A DNA stretch of 64,000 bases, taken from contig NZ_CP040709.1 in assembly GCF_005952805.1 (NCBI RefSeq), positions 806,001 to 870,000 of the forward strand, in the 5' to 3' direction. Made by a program: the position numbers and the translations under genes. Numbering within the stretch: position 1 is the stretch's first letter; the number at the start of each line of letters is the position of its first letter. Below, piece by piece: positions 8,151 to 16,410 of the stretch. Source of the stretch: Inhella inkyongensis. GTDB lineage: Bacteria > Pseudomonadota > Gammaproteobacteria > Burkholderiales > Burkholderiaceae_C. The notes below the pieces were generated by a model. It saw only the letters and a program-made list of their open reading frames with translations, was not told the DNA's origin and searched no databases.

Positions 8151-8736
8151 AGCCCGCAGGGGCTTCACCCCTGCACCCGACCCCTTTCTCTTTGCTTCGC
8201 CAAAGAGAAAGGGGGAAAGAGAAAGGCGACCCCCGATGCATACGCCCCTGGCTGCGCCAGGGGTTCCCTGTGGTGCTCGAAGGCCAGGCCCGGCGCGGAA
8301 CGCACTTCGTTCGCTGCGCTCACTGCGTTTGAACGGCCGCGCCGAGTATGTTTACGTGGCGCGCTGACGCGCGCTGGCCTGCCCTTCTGCGCTCCTCGGC
8401 TTGGCATAGGGGGACCCCCAACCGCCAACAGCCGAACAGCCCGTACTTCCAAGAGGTGCGCCGTTTCCCGGGGTCCCCTATGCGCTGCCGAGAAGCGCAG
8501 CGGGCCAGAGCGCGCGCGCAGCGCGCATCCAGCACTAACTCGGCGCGGCCGTTCAAGCGAAGCGAGCTTGCGAGCGCAGCGCGTTCCGCGCCGGCTCTGG
8601 CTCGCGAGCATCGCAGGGGACCCCTTGGCGAAGCCAAGGGGCTGCGCATCGGGGTCGCCTTTCTCTTTCCCCCATTTCTCTTTGGCGACGCAAAGAGAAA
8701 TGGGGTCGGGGTGTGGGGTTGAAGACCCCACGGGCT
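8151..8736. repeat. Large imperfect inverted repeat (two ~265-bp arms) splitting the cob operon
   Basis: This fills the 628-bp gap between the DUF1636 gene and cbiB. The left arm (about 8151-8416) reads almost the same as the reverse complement of the right arm (about 8471-8736), in register throughout around a centre at about 8443.5, with a ~54-nt spacer. Similarity is roughly three quarters by eye. Each arm contains its own strong hairpin: 8181-8194 with 8201-8214 (14 bp) and 8670-8684 with 8691-8705 (15 bp), both built on TTTCTCTTTG. Blocks such as GGAAAGAGAAAGGCGACC look like a family of intergenic repeats, two copies of which sit here head to head. No convincing protein is encoded. Confidence 0.85.
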
Positions 8737-8761
8737 CTCCCACAAGGCAAGCAAGGTCGAG

Positions 8762-9679
8762 ATGAAGCTCGCCCCCGAAGTCCTCGCCGCCACCCTGGCC
8801 CTCACCTGGGCCCTGGACCAATTCGTCCCCGAACCTCCGAATCGCTTTCACCCCGTGGCCTGGCTGGGCGCGCTGGTGGGCCCGATCGGCCGCTGGCTCT
8901 GCGCCCGCCCAGCAGCCCTGGCCCTGATCGGCGGCACCCTGGTGTGGTGGCTCCTGGCCCTGGCCCTGATCCTGTTCGGCGGCCTGCTGACCCTGGCCGA
9001 GCAGCTGTATCTGCCATCCTGGGCCGAGGCCATCGCCCTGGCCCTGCTGCTCAAGCCCTGCCTGGCCGGCCGCATGCTGCATGACGAGGTGGCGGCGGTG
9101 GAGGCGGCCTTGGGCCGCAGCCTGATGGAAGGCCGCCAGCAGGTGGCGCGCCTGTGCAGCCGCGATGTGAACCAGCTCGACGCCCCCGCTGTGCGCGAGA
9201 CCGCGCTGGAGACCCTGGCCGAGAACTTCAACGATTCCCTGGTGGCTCCGCTGTTCTGGTTCGCCGTGGCCGGCCTGCCGGGGGCCCTGGTCTATCGCAT
9301 GGCCAACACCCTGGATGCGATGTGGGGCTATCGCGGCCGCTGGGAATGGGCCGGCAAGTGGGCGGCCAAGGCGGATGACGGGCTCTCGGCCATCCCTGCG
9401 CGCCTGGCGGCTCTGCTGCTGGCCCCCGCCCAGGCCCTGCGTCCGTTGCGCCTGTGGCGCACGGCGCGGCTCACGCCCTCGCCCAATGGCGGTTGGCCCA
9501 TGGGCGCTCTGGCTCTGCAGCTGGGGGTGCGCCTCGGTAAACCGGGGGTCTATGTGCTGAATGCCGAGGGCCGCGTGGCGCAGGCGGCGGATACGGAGCG
9601 CGCGCTGCGCCGCTACCGCCTGGCCGCGCTGGCGACCTGGATGGGCGCGGTCGCCTTGGCCTGGGGGCTGACGCGATGA
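8762..9679 (+). CDS. cbiB: Adenosylcobinamide-phosphate synthase (CbiB/CobD)
   Basis: A 305-residue integral membrane protein that joins aminopropanol phosphate to adenosylcobyric acid. Family markers are PNRFHPVAWLGALVGP near the N-terminus, the central ETLAENFNDSLVAPLFW, and YRMANTLDAMWGY followed by ADDGLSAIPARL. Hydrophobic segments alternate with these loops as expected. An AAGG ribosome site lies just before ATG 8762. The stop overlaps the next start (ATGA). Confidence 0.95.
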   Translation: MKLAPEVLAATLALTWALDQFVPEPPNRFHPVAWLGALVGPIGRWLCARPAALALIGGTLVWWLLALALILFGGLLTLAEQLYLPSWAEAIALALLLKPCLAGRMLHDEVAAVEAALGRSLMEGRQQVARLCSRDVNQLDAPAVRETALETLAENFNDSLVAPLFWFAVAGLPGALVYRMANTLDAMWGYRGRWEWAGKWAAKADDGLSAIPARLAALLLAPAQALRPLRLWRTARLTPSPNGGWPMGALALQLGVRLGKPGVYVLNAEGRVAQAADTERALRRYRLAALATWMGAVALAWGLTR

Positions 9680-10650
9680 CCGTCGCGCGCATCCACGGCG
9701 GCCCCGATGCGCAGGGCGTGGCACGCTGGGACTTTTCCACCTGCAGCCACCCCTTGGGCCCCCATCCTCTGGCCCTGCTGGCCCTGGCGCAGGCCGACCC
9801 CCGCCATTACCCCGACCCCAGCTATGCCGCTCTGCGCCAGCAGCTGGCGGACTTCCACGGCGTGGCGCCCGCGCGCCTGCTGCTGGCGGCCAGTGCCTCG
9901 GAGTTCATTCAGCGCGTCACCGCCGTGGGCCAGCGCCTGGCCCCGGGGGCTGTGGCCATCCCGCAGCCGGCCTATGGCGACTATGCGGCGGCGGCCCAGA
10001 CCTGGGGGCGTGGGGTGGTGGCCGAGGACGCGCCGGCCACCCTGCGCTGGGCGGCCGAACTGCGCAGCCCCGATGGCCTGGCCATCGGCGCGCCGACGGA
10101 CTGCCACACCACACCGACAGTGCTGGACCGCGCCTATGGGCCCCTACGCTTGAGCGCGCGCCAGGCTTGGGGCGATGCAGCGCTGCGCACGGTGTTCCAG
10201 CTCTTCACGCCCAACAAGGCCCTGGGCCTGTGCGGGGTGCGGGCGGCCTATGCGATTGCGCCCGATGCGGTGGACTGGGATGTGGAGGCCTGGTGCGCGG
10301 CTCTGCGTGCGGCCGAGCCGAGCTGGGTATTGGGCGCCCATGGCGTGAGCCTGTTGCAGGCCTGGTGTCAGCCCCGAGTCCAGCAATCCTTGCTGGATAG
10401 CCTGCCCCTTTTGAGTGCGCAGCGGGCCGCTCTGGTGCAGGCGCTGGCGGTACGCGGCTTTGGCGCGCGACCGGGTGACGCACCCTTCGGCTGCCTGCGC
10501 GTGCCGGTCGGCCTGAGTGCCGTGCGTTTGCGTGAGCACGGGGTGGCGGTGCGCGACTGCAGCAGCTTCGGCCTGCCCGGCCATTGGCGCCTGAACGCCC
10601 TGGGCGCTGAGGCCCTGGACGCCTTGTTGCAGGCCCTGGATGAGGAATGA
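9676..10650 (+). CDS. cobD: PLP-dependent L-threonine-O-3-phosphate decarboxylase-like aminotransferase
   Basis: A 324-residue class I/II aminotransferase-fold protein between cbiB and cobQ, the usual place of the enzyme making (R)-1-aminopropan-2-ol phosphate (called CobD in enterics, CobC in some alphaproteobacteria). The PLP lysine is probably K181 in FTPNKALGLCGVRAAY, and LDRAYGPLRL provides the Asp/Tyr pair. The N-P-N-N-P-T-G motif expected about 35 residues before the lysine is degenerate (GAPTDCHTTPT). Because of that I am sure of the family and position but less sure of the exact reaction. Confidence 0.85.
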   Translation: MTVARIHGGPDAQGVARWDFSTCSHPLGPHPLALLALAQADPRHYPDPSYAALRQQLADFHGVAPARLLLAASASEFIQRVTAVGQRLAPGAVAIPQPAYGDYAAAAQTWGRGVVAEDAPATLRWAAELRSPDGLAIGAPTDCHTTPTVLDRAYGPLRLSARQAWGDAALRTVFQLFTPNKALGLCGVRAAYAIAPDAVDWDVEAWCAALRAAEPSWVLGAHGVSLLQAWCQPRVQQSLLDSLPLLSAQRAALVQALAVRGFGARPGDAPFGCLRVPVGLSAVRLREHGVAVRDCSSFGLPGHWRLNALGAEALDALLQALDEE

Positions 10651-10654
10651 ACCG

Positions 10655-12127
10655 ATGAGCCGAACCTTGATCGTCTGGGGCTGCAGCAGCGGCGCGGGCA
10701 AGAGCCTGGTGGCCACGGCCCTGTGCCGCTGGGCGGCGAACCAGGGCCTGGATGTGGCGCCCTACAAGGCGCAGAACATGAGCAACAACGCCCGCGTCGT
10801 GCCGCTGAGCGAAGAAGGCTTTGGTGAGATCGGCGCGGCCCAGTACTTCCAGGCCCTGGCCGCGCGCGTGGCGCCCACGGTGGACATGAACCCGGTGCTT
10901 CTGAAGCCCGAGGCCGACACGCGCAGCCAGGTGGTGCTGAACGGCCGCGTGGCGCGCGAACTGGGGGCCATGCCTTGGCGCGAACGCAGCGGCCAGTTGG
11001 CGCTGGCGGCGCGTGAGGGCTTCGAGCGCCTGAGCGCGCGCCACGAACTCATCGTGGTCGAGGGCGCGGGCTCGCCGGCCGAGATCAATCTGGCGCCGCA
11101 GGATTACGTGAACCTGGGTGTGGCGCGCTGGGCGCGTGAACGGGGCCCCACCCAGGCTCTGTTGGTGGCCGACATCGACCGCGGCGGTGCCTTCGCGCAT
11201 CTGCACGGCACCTGGGCCCTGCTGCCGCCCGATGTGCGCGGCCTGCTGGCCGGCTTTGTGCTGAACAAATTCCGCGGCGACGCCAGCCTGCTGGCCCCGG
11301 CGCCCGAGCAGCTGCAGCAGCTGACCGGCGTACCCCTTCTTGGCGTGCTGCCGATGTGGCGCGACCATGGTCTGCCCGAGGAAGACGGGCTCTATGGGGC
11401 AGGAAGCGGCGGCAGCGAGTCCGACGCGCTCACCCTCACCATCCTGGCCGGCCCTCACATCAGCAATCTGGACGAATTCCAGGCCTTGCAGCGCCTGCCC
11501 GGCGTGCGCCTGCGTTGGGCCCGCCGCGTGGCCGAGGCCCAGGGCGCCGACTGGCTGATCCTGCCCGGCAGCAAGCAGGCCGCCGCCGACCTGGCCTGGC
11601 TGCGCGCCCAGGGTCTGGATGCCCTGGTGCAGGCCCATGCGGCGGCCGGGCGCCCGGTGCTGGGCATTTGCGGCGGGCTGCAGATGCTGGGCGAGCTGCT
11701 GGCCGACCCCGAGGGCCTGGACGGCCCGGCGCAGGTCGCCACGCGCGGCCTGGGCCTGCTGCCCACCCGCACCACCTATGCCGCGCCCAAGCGCCTGCGC
11801 GCCGCAGCGCTGCGCTTTGGCGGGCTGAGCGGGCTCTGGGCGGGCTTGAGCGGCCTGCAGACCCAGGGGTATGAGATCCGCTGCGGCCGCACGGAGTCCG
11901 CGCAGGACGCCGTGGCCTGGGCCGACGACGGTCAGCCCATCGCCTGGCAGCGCGGGTCTGTGCTGGGCCTCTATGCCCATGGCCTGTTCGAGCAGAGCGA
12001 GTTTCTGCGCGCCCTGTTCGGCCAGGCCGTGCCCACCCTGGACCAGGCCCTGGACACCCTGGCCCAGGGCCTGGAGGCGGCCTGTGGCCGCGACACCCTG
12101 TTCCGATTGATGACTGAGAGCTTGTGA
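10655..12127 (+). CDS. cobQ: Cobyric acid synthase
   Basis: A 490-residue glutamine-dependent amidotransferase (CobQ/CbiP) that amidates side chains of adenosylcobyrinic diamide to cobyric acid. The N-terminal dethiobiotin-synthetase-like ATPase domain starts at GCSSGAGKS (about 9-17) and includes APYKAQNMSNNARV. The C-terminal class I glutamine amidotransferase domain has its nucleophile in LGICGGLQMLG (about C339) and the His in LYAHGLFE. ATG 10655 matches family length; an in-frame ATG at 10640 would overlap the upstream gene. Confidence 0.95.
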   Translation: MSRTLIVWGCSSGAGKSLVATALCRWAANQGLDVAPYKAQNMSNNARVVPLSEEGFGEIGAAQYFQALAARVAPTVDMNPVLLKPEADTRSQVVLNGRVARELGAMPWRERSGQLALAAREGFERLSARHELIVVEGAGSPAEINLAPQDYVNLGVARWARERGPTQALLVADIDRGGAFAHLHGTWALLPPDVRGLLAGFVLNKFRGDASLLAPAPEQLQQLTGVPLLGVLPMWRDHGLPEEDGLYGAGSGGSESDALTLTILAGPHISNLDEFQALQRLPGVRLRWARRVAEAQGADWLILPGSKQAAADLAWLRAQGLDALVQAHAAAGRPVLGICGGLQMLGELLADPEGLDGPAQVATRGLGLLPTRTTYAAPKRLRAAALRFGGLSGLWAGLSGLQTQGYEIRCGRTESAQDAVAWADDGQPIAWQRGSVLGLYAHGLFEQSEFLRALFGQAVPTLDQALDTLAQGLEAACGRDTLFRLMTESL

Positions 12128-12177
12128 ACAAATCCGACACCCCCGCTCTGACGCCCGAAAGGGCGCCCCTCGGCGTT

Positions 12178-12217
12178 GCAAATGCTCGCCGTAGCCCCAG
12201 CTACGGCTGCGCTTTGC
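12178..12217. repeat. Imperfect hairpin in the cobQ-cobT spacer
   Basis: The 165-bp gap between cobQ and cobT holds a perfect CCGTAGC / GCTACGG stem with a CCCA loop (12189-12206). It extends outward through an imperfect GCAAATGC / GCGCTTTGC pairing. A smaller CGCCC-GAAA-GGGCG hairpin lies just upstream at about 12149-12162 and a GCCCGCTCGGGC hairpin just downstream. It resembles a REP-like intergenic element. No T tract follows, so termination is uncertain. Confidence 0.5.
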
Positions 12218-12292
12218 GCCTTGATGGACACCCGTTCGGACGCCCGCTCGGGCGCGCCGAATTCATTCACAAGCTCTGAGCGACTCAACCCC

Positions 12293-13333
12293 ATGAATCT
12301 GTTTGACATCCCTTCGCTGCACGACGCCGATCTGCAGGCGCAGGTGCAGCACAAGCTGGACCGCAAGACCAAACCCCTGGGCGCGCTGGGCCGCATCGAA
12401 CAACTGGCGCTGCGCATCGCCTGCATCCAGGGCAGGCTGACGCCCAGCCTGGAGGCGCCGCAGCTCCTGGTCTGCGCCGCCGACCATGGCCTGAGCCGCC
12501 AGGGCGTGAGCGCCTACCCGCGCGAGGTCAGTTGGCAGATGGTGCTGAACATGCTGGCCGGCGGCGCGGCGGTGTCCGTGCTGGCGCGCCAGCAGGGCCT
12601 GACCCTGACCGTGGCCGACTGCGGCGTGGCCCATGTCTTCGAGCCCCAACCCGGTCTGGCGATCTGCAAAGTCGCCGGCCTGGAAGAGGGCACGCGCGAC
12701 GCCACGCAGGGCCCGGCCATGACGGCGAGCGAGTGCGCGCAGGCGCTGGAAAACGGCGCCGCCCTGGCGCGCCGCCTGCCCGGCAAGGCCCTGCTGCTGG
12801 GCGAGATGGGCATTGGCAATACCTCGGCCGCCACGCTCTTGATGCAGCGCCTGACGGGAATGCCGCTGGTCGACTGCGTGGGCCGTGGCACGGGGCTGGA
12901 CGACGCCAGCCTTGCGCGCAAGACCGCCGTGCTGCAGCAGGCGCTGGCCGCCAACTCGCAGGCCCGCGAGCCGCAGCACATACTGGCCGCGCTGGGCGGA
13001 CTGGAAATCGCCACGCTCACGGGCGCGGTACTGGCCGCCGCGCAGCAGCGCCGCGTCATCCTGGTCGATGGCTTCATCACCACGGCGGCTGTGGCCGTGG
13101 CCGCCGCCCTGGCGCCGGCCGTGCTGGAGCGCTGCGTGTTCGCCCACGCCAGCGCCGAGAGTGGGCACGCGCGCTGGCTGCAGCGCTTGGGCGTGCAACC
13201 CCTGCTGGACCTGGGCCTGCGCCTGGGCGAGGGCAGCGGCGCGGCGCTGGCTTGGCCGCTGCTGGTTTCGGCCGTGAATCTGCTGAACGAAATGGCCAGC
13301 TTCGACTCGGCCGGGGTCAGTGAGTCGTGCTGA
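12293..13333 (+). CDS. cobT: Nicotinate-nucleotide--dimethylbenzimidazole phosphoribosyltransferase
   Basis: A 346-residue CobT that makes alpha-ribazole phosphate from dimethylbenzimidazole and nicotinate mononucleotide for the lower ligand. Recognisable motifs are KTKPLGALGRIE near the N-terminus, AADHGLSRQGVSAYP, LGEMGIGNTSAA and, near the C-terminus, LRLGEGSGAALAW, which carry the catalytic glutamates of characterised CobT. The start is ATG 12293 because upstream sequence is the hairpin-rich spacer. The last 17 bases overlap a convergent gene on the other strand. Confidence 0.95.
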   Translation: MNLFDIPSLHDADLQAQVQHKLDRKTKPLGALGRIEQLALRIACIQGRLTPSLEAPQLLVCAADHGLSRQGVSAYPREVSWQMVLNMLAGGAAVSVLARQQGLTLTVADCGVAHVFEPQPGLAICKVAGLEEGTRDATQGPAMTASECAQALENGAALARRLPGKALLLGEMGIGNTSAATLLMQRLTGMPLVDCVGRGTGLDDASLARKTAVLQQALAANSQAREPQHILAALGGLEIATLTGAVLAAAQQRRVILVDGFITTAAVAVAAALAPAVLERCVFAHASAESGHARWLQRLGVQPLLDLGLRLGEGSGAALAWPLLVSAVNLLNEMASFDSAGVSESC

Positions 13334-14291
13334 CGCTAGCCTGCGAAGCTGCTGCGCCTGGGCTGCCTGGCGCAAAGGATTCGGCGCTCTGCTCTCGCCA
13401 GGCGCGTAAGAGCCGCTGATGCAGGATCCTCAGACGGGGCAGGCCATCGGGAATCCGTTCATAGCCCAAGGCCATGGCGGACTGCAGACTTTGGGCGCAC
13501 CAACCCCGGTCTCGACACATGCGCAAGGTGGGCACGGCTTCGGGGCCACAGTTCTGTCCCATGTCACAGGTCAGGAGCAGCCAGGCGTCGGTCAACAGGC
13601 GTTGTTCAAAGGGGCTGGAATAGAACTGTCCGGCAAAGTGCAGGTCGGGTTGCTCTGGCGTGCTACCCAAGCTCAGAAGACTGAAGCTGGCATAGGGGTT
13701 GCCCAGGCGTATGAGGTCTCTCGCCTGGCCAAGCCCGATGGTCTGGTTGTAGCCCGTCGCGATGCTGCGGCCCAGGACTTGCAGATTGGGATCTTTCGAC
13801 AAGACCTGACGCGGGCCGCCGATGGCCAGTTGCATCACGCGTTCTCTTTCCCCTGGGTCCAGATCGCAGGCGGCGCGAAGCAGGGCGTCAGCCTGAAGCG
13901 ACTGCTCCGACTTAGGCGACAGGCTGGACTCGGGCAGGCCGGCACCGTCCAACGTCTCGCCGAAGCATTCGTCCAGAGCGCCCCAAGCACTGATGAAGCC
14001 GCCGGCTTCAGCGTGTTGCAGCGCGAAGTGGACGAAGGCGCGCAGCGATGGCGTGCTTCTTTGCGCTTGTTGAAGCGCAAAGGGCGTAAGCGGGTGCGGA
14101 TTGGGCTGGCGCTGCGGCGCCATGTCCGCAGCCGAGGCCGCAACATGGGCCTCGAGGTCGGAGGGGGACAGCGTGCGGGCGGCAGGGAGAGGCGTGGCAA
14201 CCTCCGGCGTATCGGTGGGGCGGTTCAGACCGATGCCGAAAAGCACCAGAACGAGCGCCAACAGCGCAAGCAATTGGATAGGACGACGCAT
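13317..14291 (-). CDS. Membrane-anchored or exported protein of unknown function, inside the cob cluster
   Basis: A protein of about 324 residues on the strand opposite to cobT and cobS. An N-terminal hydrophobic segment (LLALLALVLVLFGIGL) is followed by a proline/alanine-rich linker and a largely helical region with several cysteines (CFGE, CDLDPGE, CDMGQNC, CRDRGWC). I do not recognise the family. It overlaps the end of cobT by 17 bp and begins only ~38 bp from the cobS start, so it interrupts the co-directional operon. The opposite-strand frame is also long, but this strand gives the more natural protein. A start 12 bases further upstream (14303) is possible. Confidence 0.7.
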   Translation of the reverse strand: MRRPIQLLALLALVLVLFGIGLNRPTDTPEVATPLPAARTLSPSDLEAHVAASAADMAPQRQPNPHPLTPFALQQAQRSTPSLRAFVHFALQHAEAGGFISAWGALDECFGETLDGAGLPESSLSPKSEQSLQADALLRAACDLDPGERERVMQLAIGGPRQVLSKDPNLQVLGRSIATGYNQTIGLGQARDLIRLGNPYASFSLLSLGSTPEQPDLHFAGQFYSSPFEQRLLTDAWLLLTCDMGQNCGPEAVPTLRMCRDRGWCAQSLQSAMALGYERIPDGLPRLRILHQRLLRAWREQSAESFAPGSPGAAASQASVSTTH

Positions 14292-14329
14292 GGCGGGCGG
14301 CATTCTGCCGCTGCATTTGGAGACGTTTC

Positions 14330-15112
14330 TTGACCATTCGATGGACCGAAGAAGTTCGCTTGATCGCCGTCGCGCTGCAGTTCCTGACGCGCTGCCCGGT
14401 GCCGGCGCGCTGGCTGGCGCCTTGGCAGCCGGATTGGCTGAACGCCTGCGTGCGCCACTTCCCCCTGGTGGGGGCGGGCGTGGGCGCCTTCAGCGCCGCC
14501 GTGCTCTGGGGCGCAGCGCAGTTTTGGGGCCCTTGGGTGGCGGCCCTGCTGGCCCTGGCCGCCGGCGCCTGGGCCACCGGCGCCTTTCACGAGGACGGCC
14601 TGGCCGACACCATGGATGCACTGGGCGGGGCGGTGAGCCGCGAAAAGGCGCTCACCATCATGAAGGACTCGCGCATCGGCTCCTATGGCGCGCTGGCCCT
14701 GATCCTCATCACCGGCCTGCGCGCGGCGGCTTTGGCGGAGTTGGTGGCGCACAGTGCCACCGGCGCCGCACTCCTTCTGATCGCCACCCATGCGCTGGCG
14801 CGCAGCCTGCCGCTGGGCCTGATGATGGCGCTGCCCTATGCGGGCGACGCCGAGCACGCCAAGGCCAAGCCCCTGGCGACCGGCGTCCGTGGGCCTCAAG
14901 TACTGCCGGGCCTGCTGTGGCTGGCGCCGCTGCCGCTGCTGATCGGTTGGCCGTCCCTTGTTCAGGCCCTGGCCGTGCTGCTGCTGCTGCTGGGCCTGCT
15001 GTTGCGCCGCTGGTATGCGCGCCGTTTGGGCGGCTACACCGGCGACACCCTGGGCGCGGCTGAGCAGTTGGGCGAAGCCGCTCTGCTGCTGCTTTTTGCG
15101 GCCCGCGTTTGA
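14330..15112 (+). CDS. cobS: Adenosylcobinamide-GDP ribazoletransferase (cobalamin synthase)
   Basis: A 260-residue polytopic membrane enzyme that condenses adenosylcobinamide-GDP with alpha-ribazole (phosphate). Signatures are VALQFLTRCPVP at the N-terminus, GAFHEDGLADTMDALGG with the metal-binding acidic residues, and KDSRIGSYGALAL. The start is a TTG at 14330, supported by a GGAG ribosome site 7 bases upstream and by the position of the conserved N-terminal motif. It is cut off from cobT by the opposite-strand gene, so it may have its own promoter. Confidence 0.94.
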   Translation: MTIRWTEEVRLIAVALQFLTRCPVPARWLAPWQPDWLNACVRHFPLVGAGVGAFSAAVLWGAAQFWGPWVAALLALAAGAWATGAFHEDGLADTMDALGGAVSREKALTIMKDSRIGSYGALALILITGLRAAALAELVAHSATGAALLLIATHALARSLPLGLMMALPYAGDAEHAKAKPLATGVRGPQVLPGLLWLAPLPLLIGWPSLVQALAVLLLLLGLLLRRWYARRLGGYTGDTLGAAEQLGEAALLLLFAARV

Positions 15113-15121
15113 AAGGCTGAG

Positions 15122-15664
15122 ATGCTGATCGCCTACCGCCACCCCAAGCCCATCGGCGCGCAAGGCCTGTGCGTGGGCGCGCGCACCGACCTGGCGGTCG
15201 ATCCGCGCAAGGCCAAGCGCCTGGCGCATCGCATCCGTGCGTGTCAGCGCCGCGAAGCGCTGGCGCGCGAGGTCTGGACCTCCGACCTGCGGCGTGCGGC
15301 GGATGTGGGGCGTTGGCTGCGGCGCTGGGGTTGGCGTCACCTTATCGATGCCCGCCTGCGTGAGCTGGACTTCGGCGCCTGGGACGGCAGAGCCTGGGAC
15401 GCCATCGCTGAGCCCGAAATCCGTGCTTGGAGCCGCGCCCTGGCCGATGTCCGCCCGGGGGGCGATGGTGAGACGGTGGGCGCCCTGGTGGATCGGGTGG
15501 TTGCGGTGTGCGCCGCAGCCGAGGGGCGGCGCATGAGCCTGTTGGTCACCCATGGGGGCTGGCTGTCCGCGCTGAAGTGGCGGATGCTCCAAGCCGGTGA
15601 GCGTGTTGATGCTGCGAACTGGCCTTCCGCCCCGGCCTACGCAGAGGCGGTGCGCTGCAGCTGA
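15122..15664 (+). CDS. cobC: Histidine phosphatase family protein, probable alpha-ribazole phosphatase
   Basis: A 180-residue histidine phosphatase located directly after cobS, the position of CobC, which removes the phosphate from alpha-ribazole phosphate or adenosylcobalamin phosphate. The phosphohistidine would be H7 in AYRHPKP; the usual RHG is RHP. The second catalytic His is H144 in LLVTHGGW. Supporting motifs SDLRRAADVG and ELDFGAWDGRAWD match CobC-like enzymes. It starts 9 bp after cobS, so the two form one unit. Confidence 0.85.
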   Translation: MLIAYRHPKPIGAQGLCVGARTDLAVDPRKAKRLAHRIRACQRREALAREVWTSDLRRAADVGRWLRRWGWRHLIDARLRELDFGAWDGRAWDAIAEPEIRAWSRALADVRPGGDGETVGALVDRVVAVCAAAEGRRMSLLVTHGGWLSALKWRMLQAGERVDAANWPSAPAYAEAVRCS

Positions 15665-15724
15665 GTCAGCGGGCAGCGTCGCGTGTCGCTGGCTGTTCGG
15701 GGACAGGCGCGTTGGGGTTCGCGT

Positions 15725-16264
15725 TCAAGCGGGCAACTCGAAAGAGAGCTCCTTCAGGGGCATGGCGCCGCCCAGCGCCTGCTCTCCCCAATCGCTGCCC
15801 GCCCATTGCGACTGCGAATGGAGCACGGCGATTTGTAGCGATTCCAACCAGCACAGGGCCTTCGAGTACGGGTCCGATGCGTCTCGCTGCGCCAGCAAGG
15901 TCAGCACCAGGCGGAGTTCGCCGTTCTGGCTGATCGGCACGGCGCAGCCGCCGCTCAGGGGTTCGCTGGGCTGCTCAGGAATCAGGCTGATGCGACGTCC
16001 GTTGGCCCATAGCAGCAGTTGGGCGCGCGCTTGTTCTCCTTGCCGATGGCAGGCGCCATGCACTTGGATGTTGGCCCAGCCCGGTCCGTCAAAGCGCGCA
16101 ATGCCGCAGGCGCGACGGGCGGCCAGCAGCGCCTCATCCATTGCGGTGCTGCGCGCTGTCAATCCGTCGAATTGAACGGTCACGCCCTCGCCATCGGCGT
16201 GATGGCATCCCTGCAAGCTGAAGTGGGTGCTTTCGAAATGGATGGATTCGATGTGCATGGACAT
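15725..16264 (-). CDS. Unknown protein divergent from a LuxR-type regulator
   Basis: A 179-residue soluble protein with no signal peptide or membrane segment. It starts MSMHIESIHFESTHFSLQGCH and has a mixed alpha/beta-looking composition with several Trp and Cys residues (WANIQVHGACH, CWLESLQIAVLHSQ). I do not recognise the family. It is divergently transcribed from the LuxR-type gene at 16411 across a 146-bp gap, so the two may be functionally linked. Confidence 0.65.
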   Translation of the reverse strand: MSMHIESIHFESTHFSLQGCHHADGEGVTVQFDGLTARSTAMDEALLAARRACGIARFDGPGWANIQVHGACHRQGEQARAQLLLWANGRRISLIPEQPSEPLSGGCAVPISQNGELRLVLTLLAQRDASDPYSKALCWLESLQIAVLHSQSQWAGSDWGEQALGGAMPLKELSFELPA

Positions 16265-16410
16265 GCGGCCTCCCTGGCTGTGTGTGGGTCCTTTGACGGA
16301 CTGTGCGTGGGGCGCTGGGCGGCGTCACCCCCCTGGCGGGGGGCAAATGCTCCAGCTTCTCCTCCGCATTGAGGAGGCGTGCGGCGCTGGGTCTTCATAG
16401 AGTGGGCGCC

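Noticed and set aside
8165..9724. A 519-codon minus-strand frame through the palindrome and cbiB
   Set aside because: It is antisense to cbiB and otherwise built of repeat sequence; the translated palindrome has no protein-like pattern.
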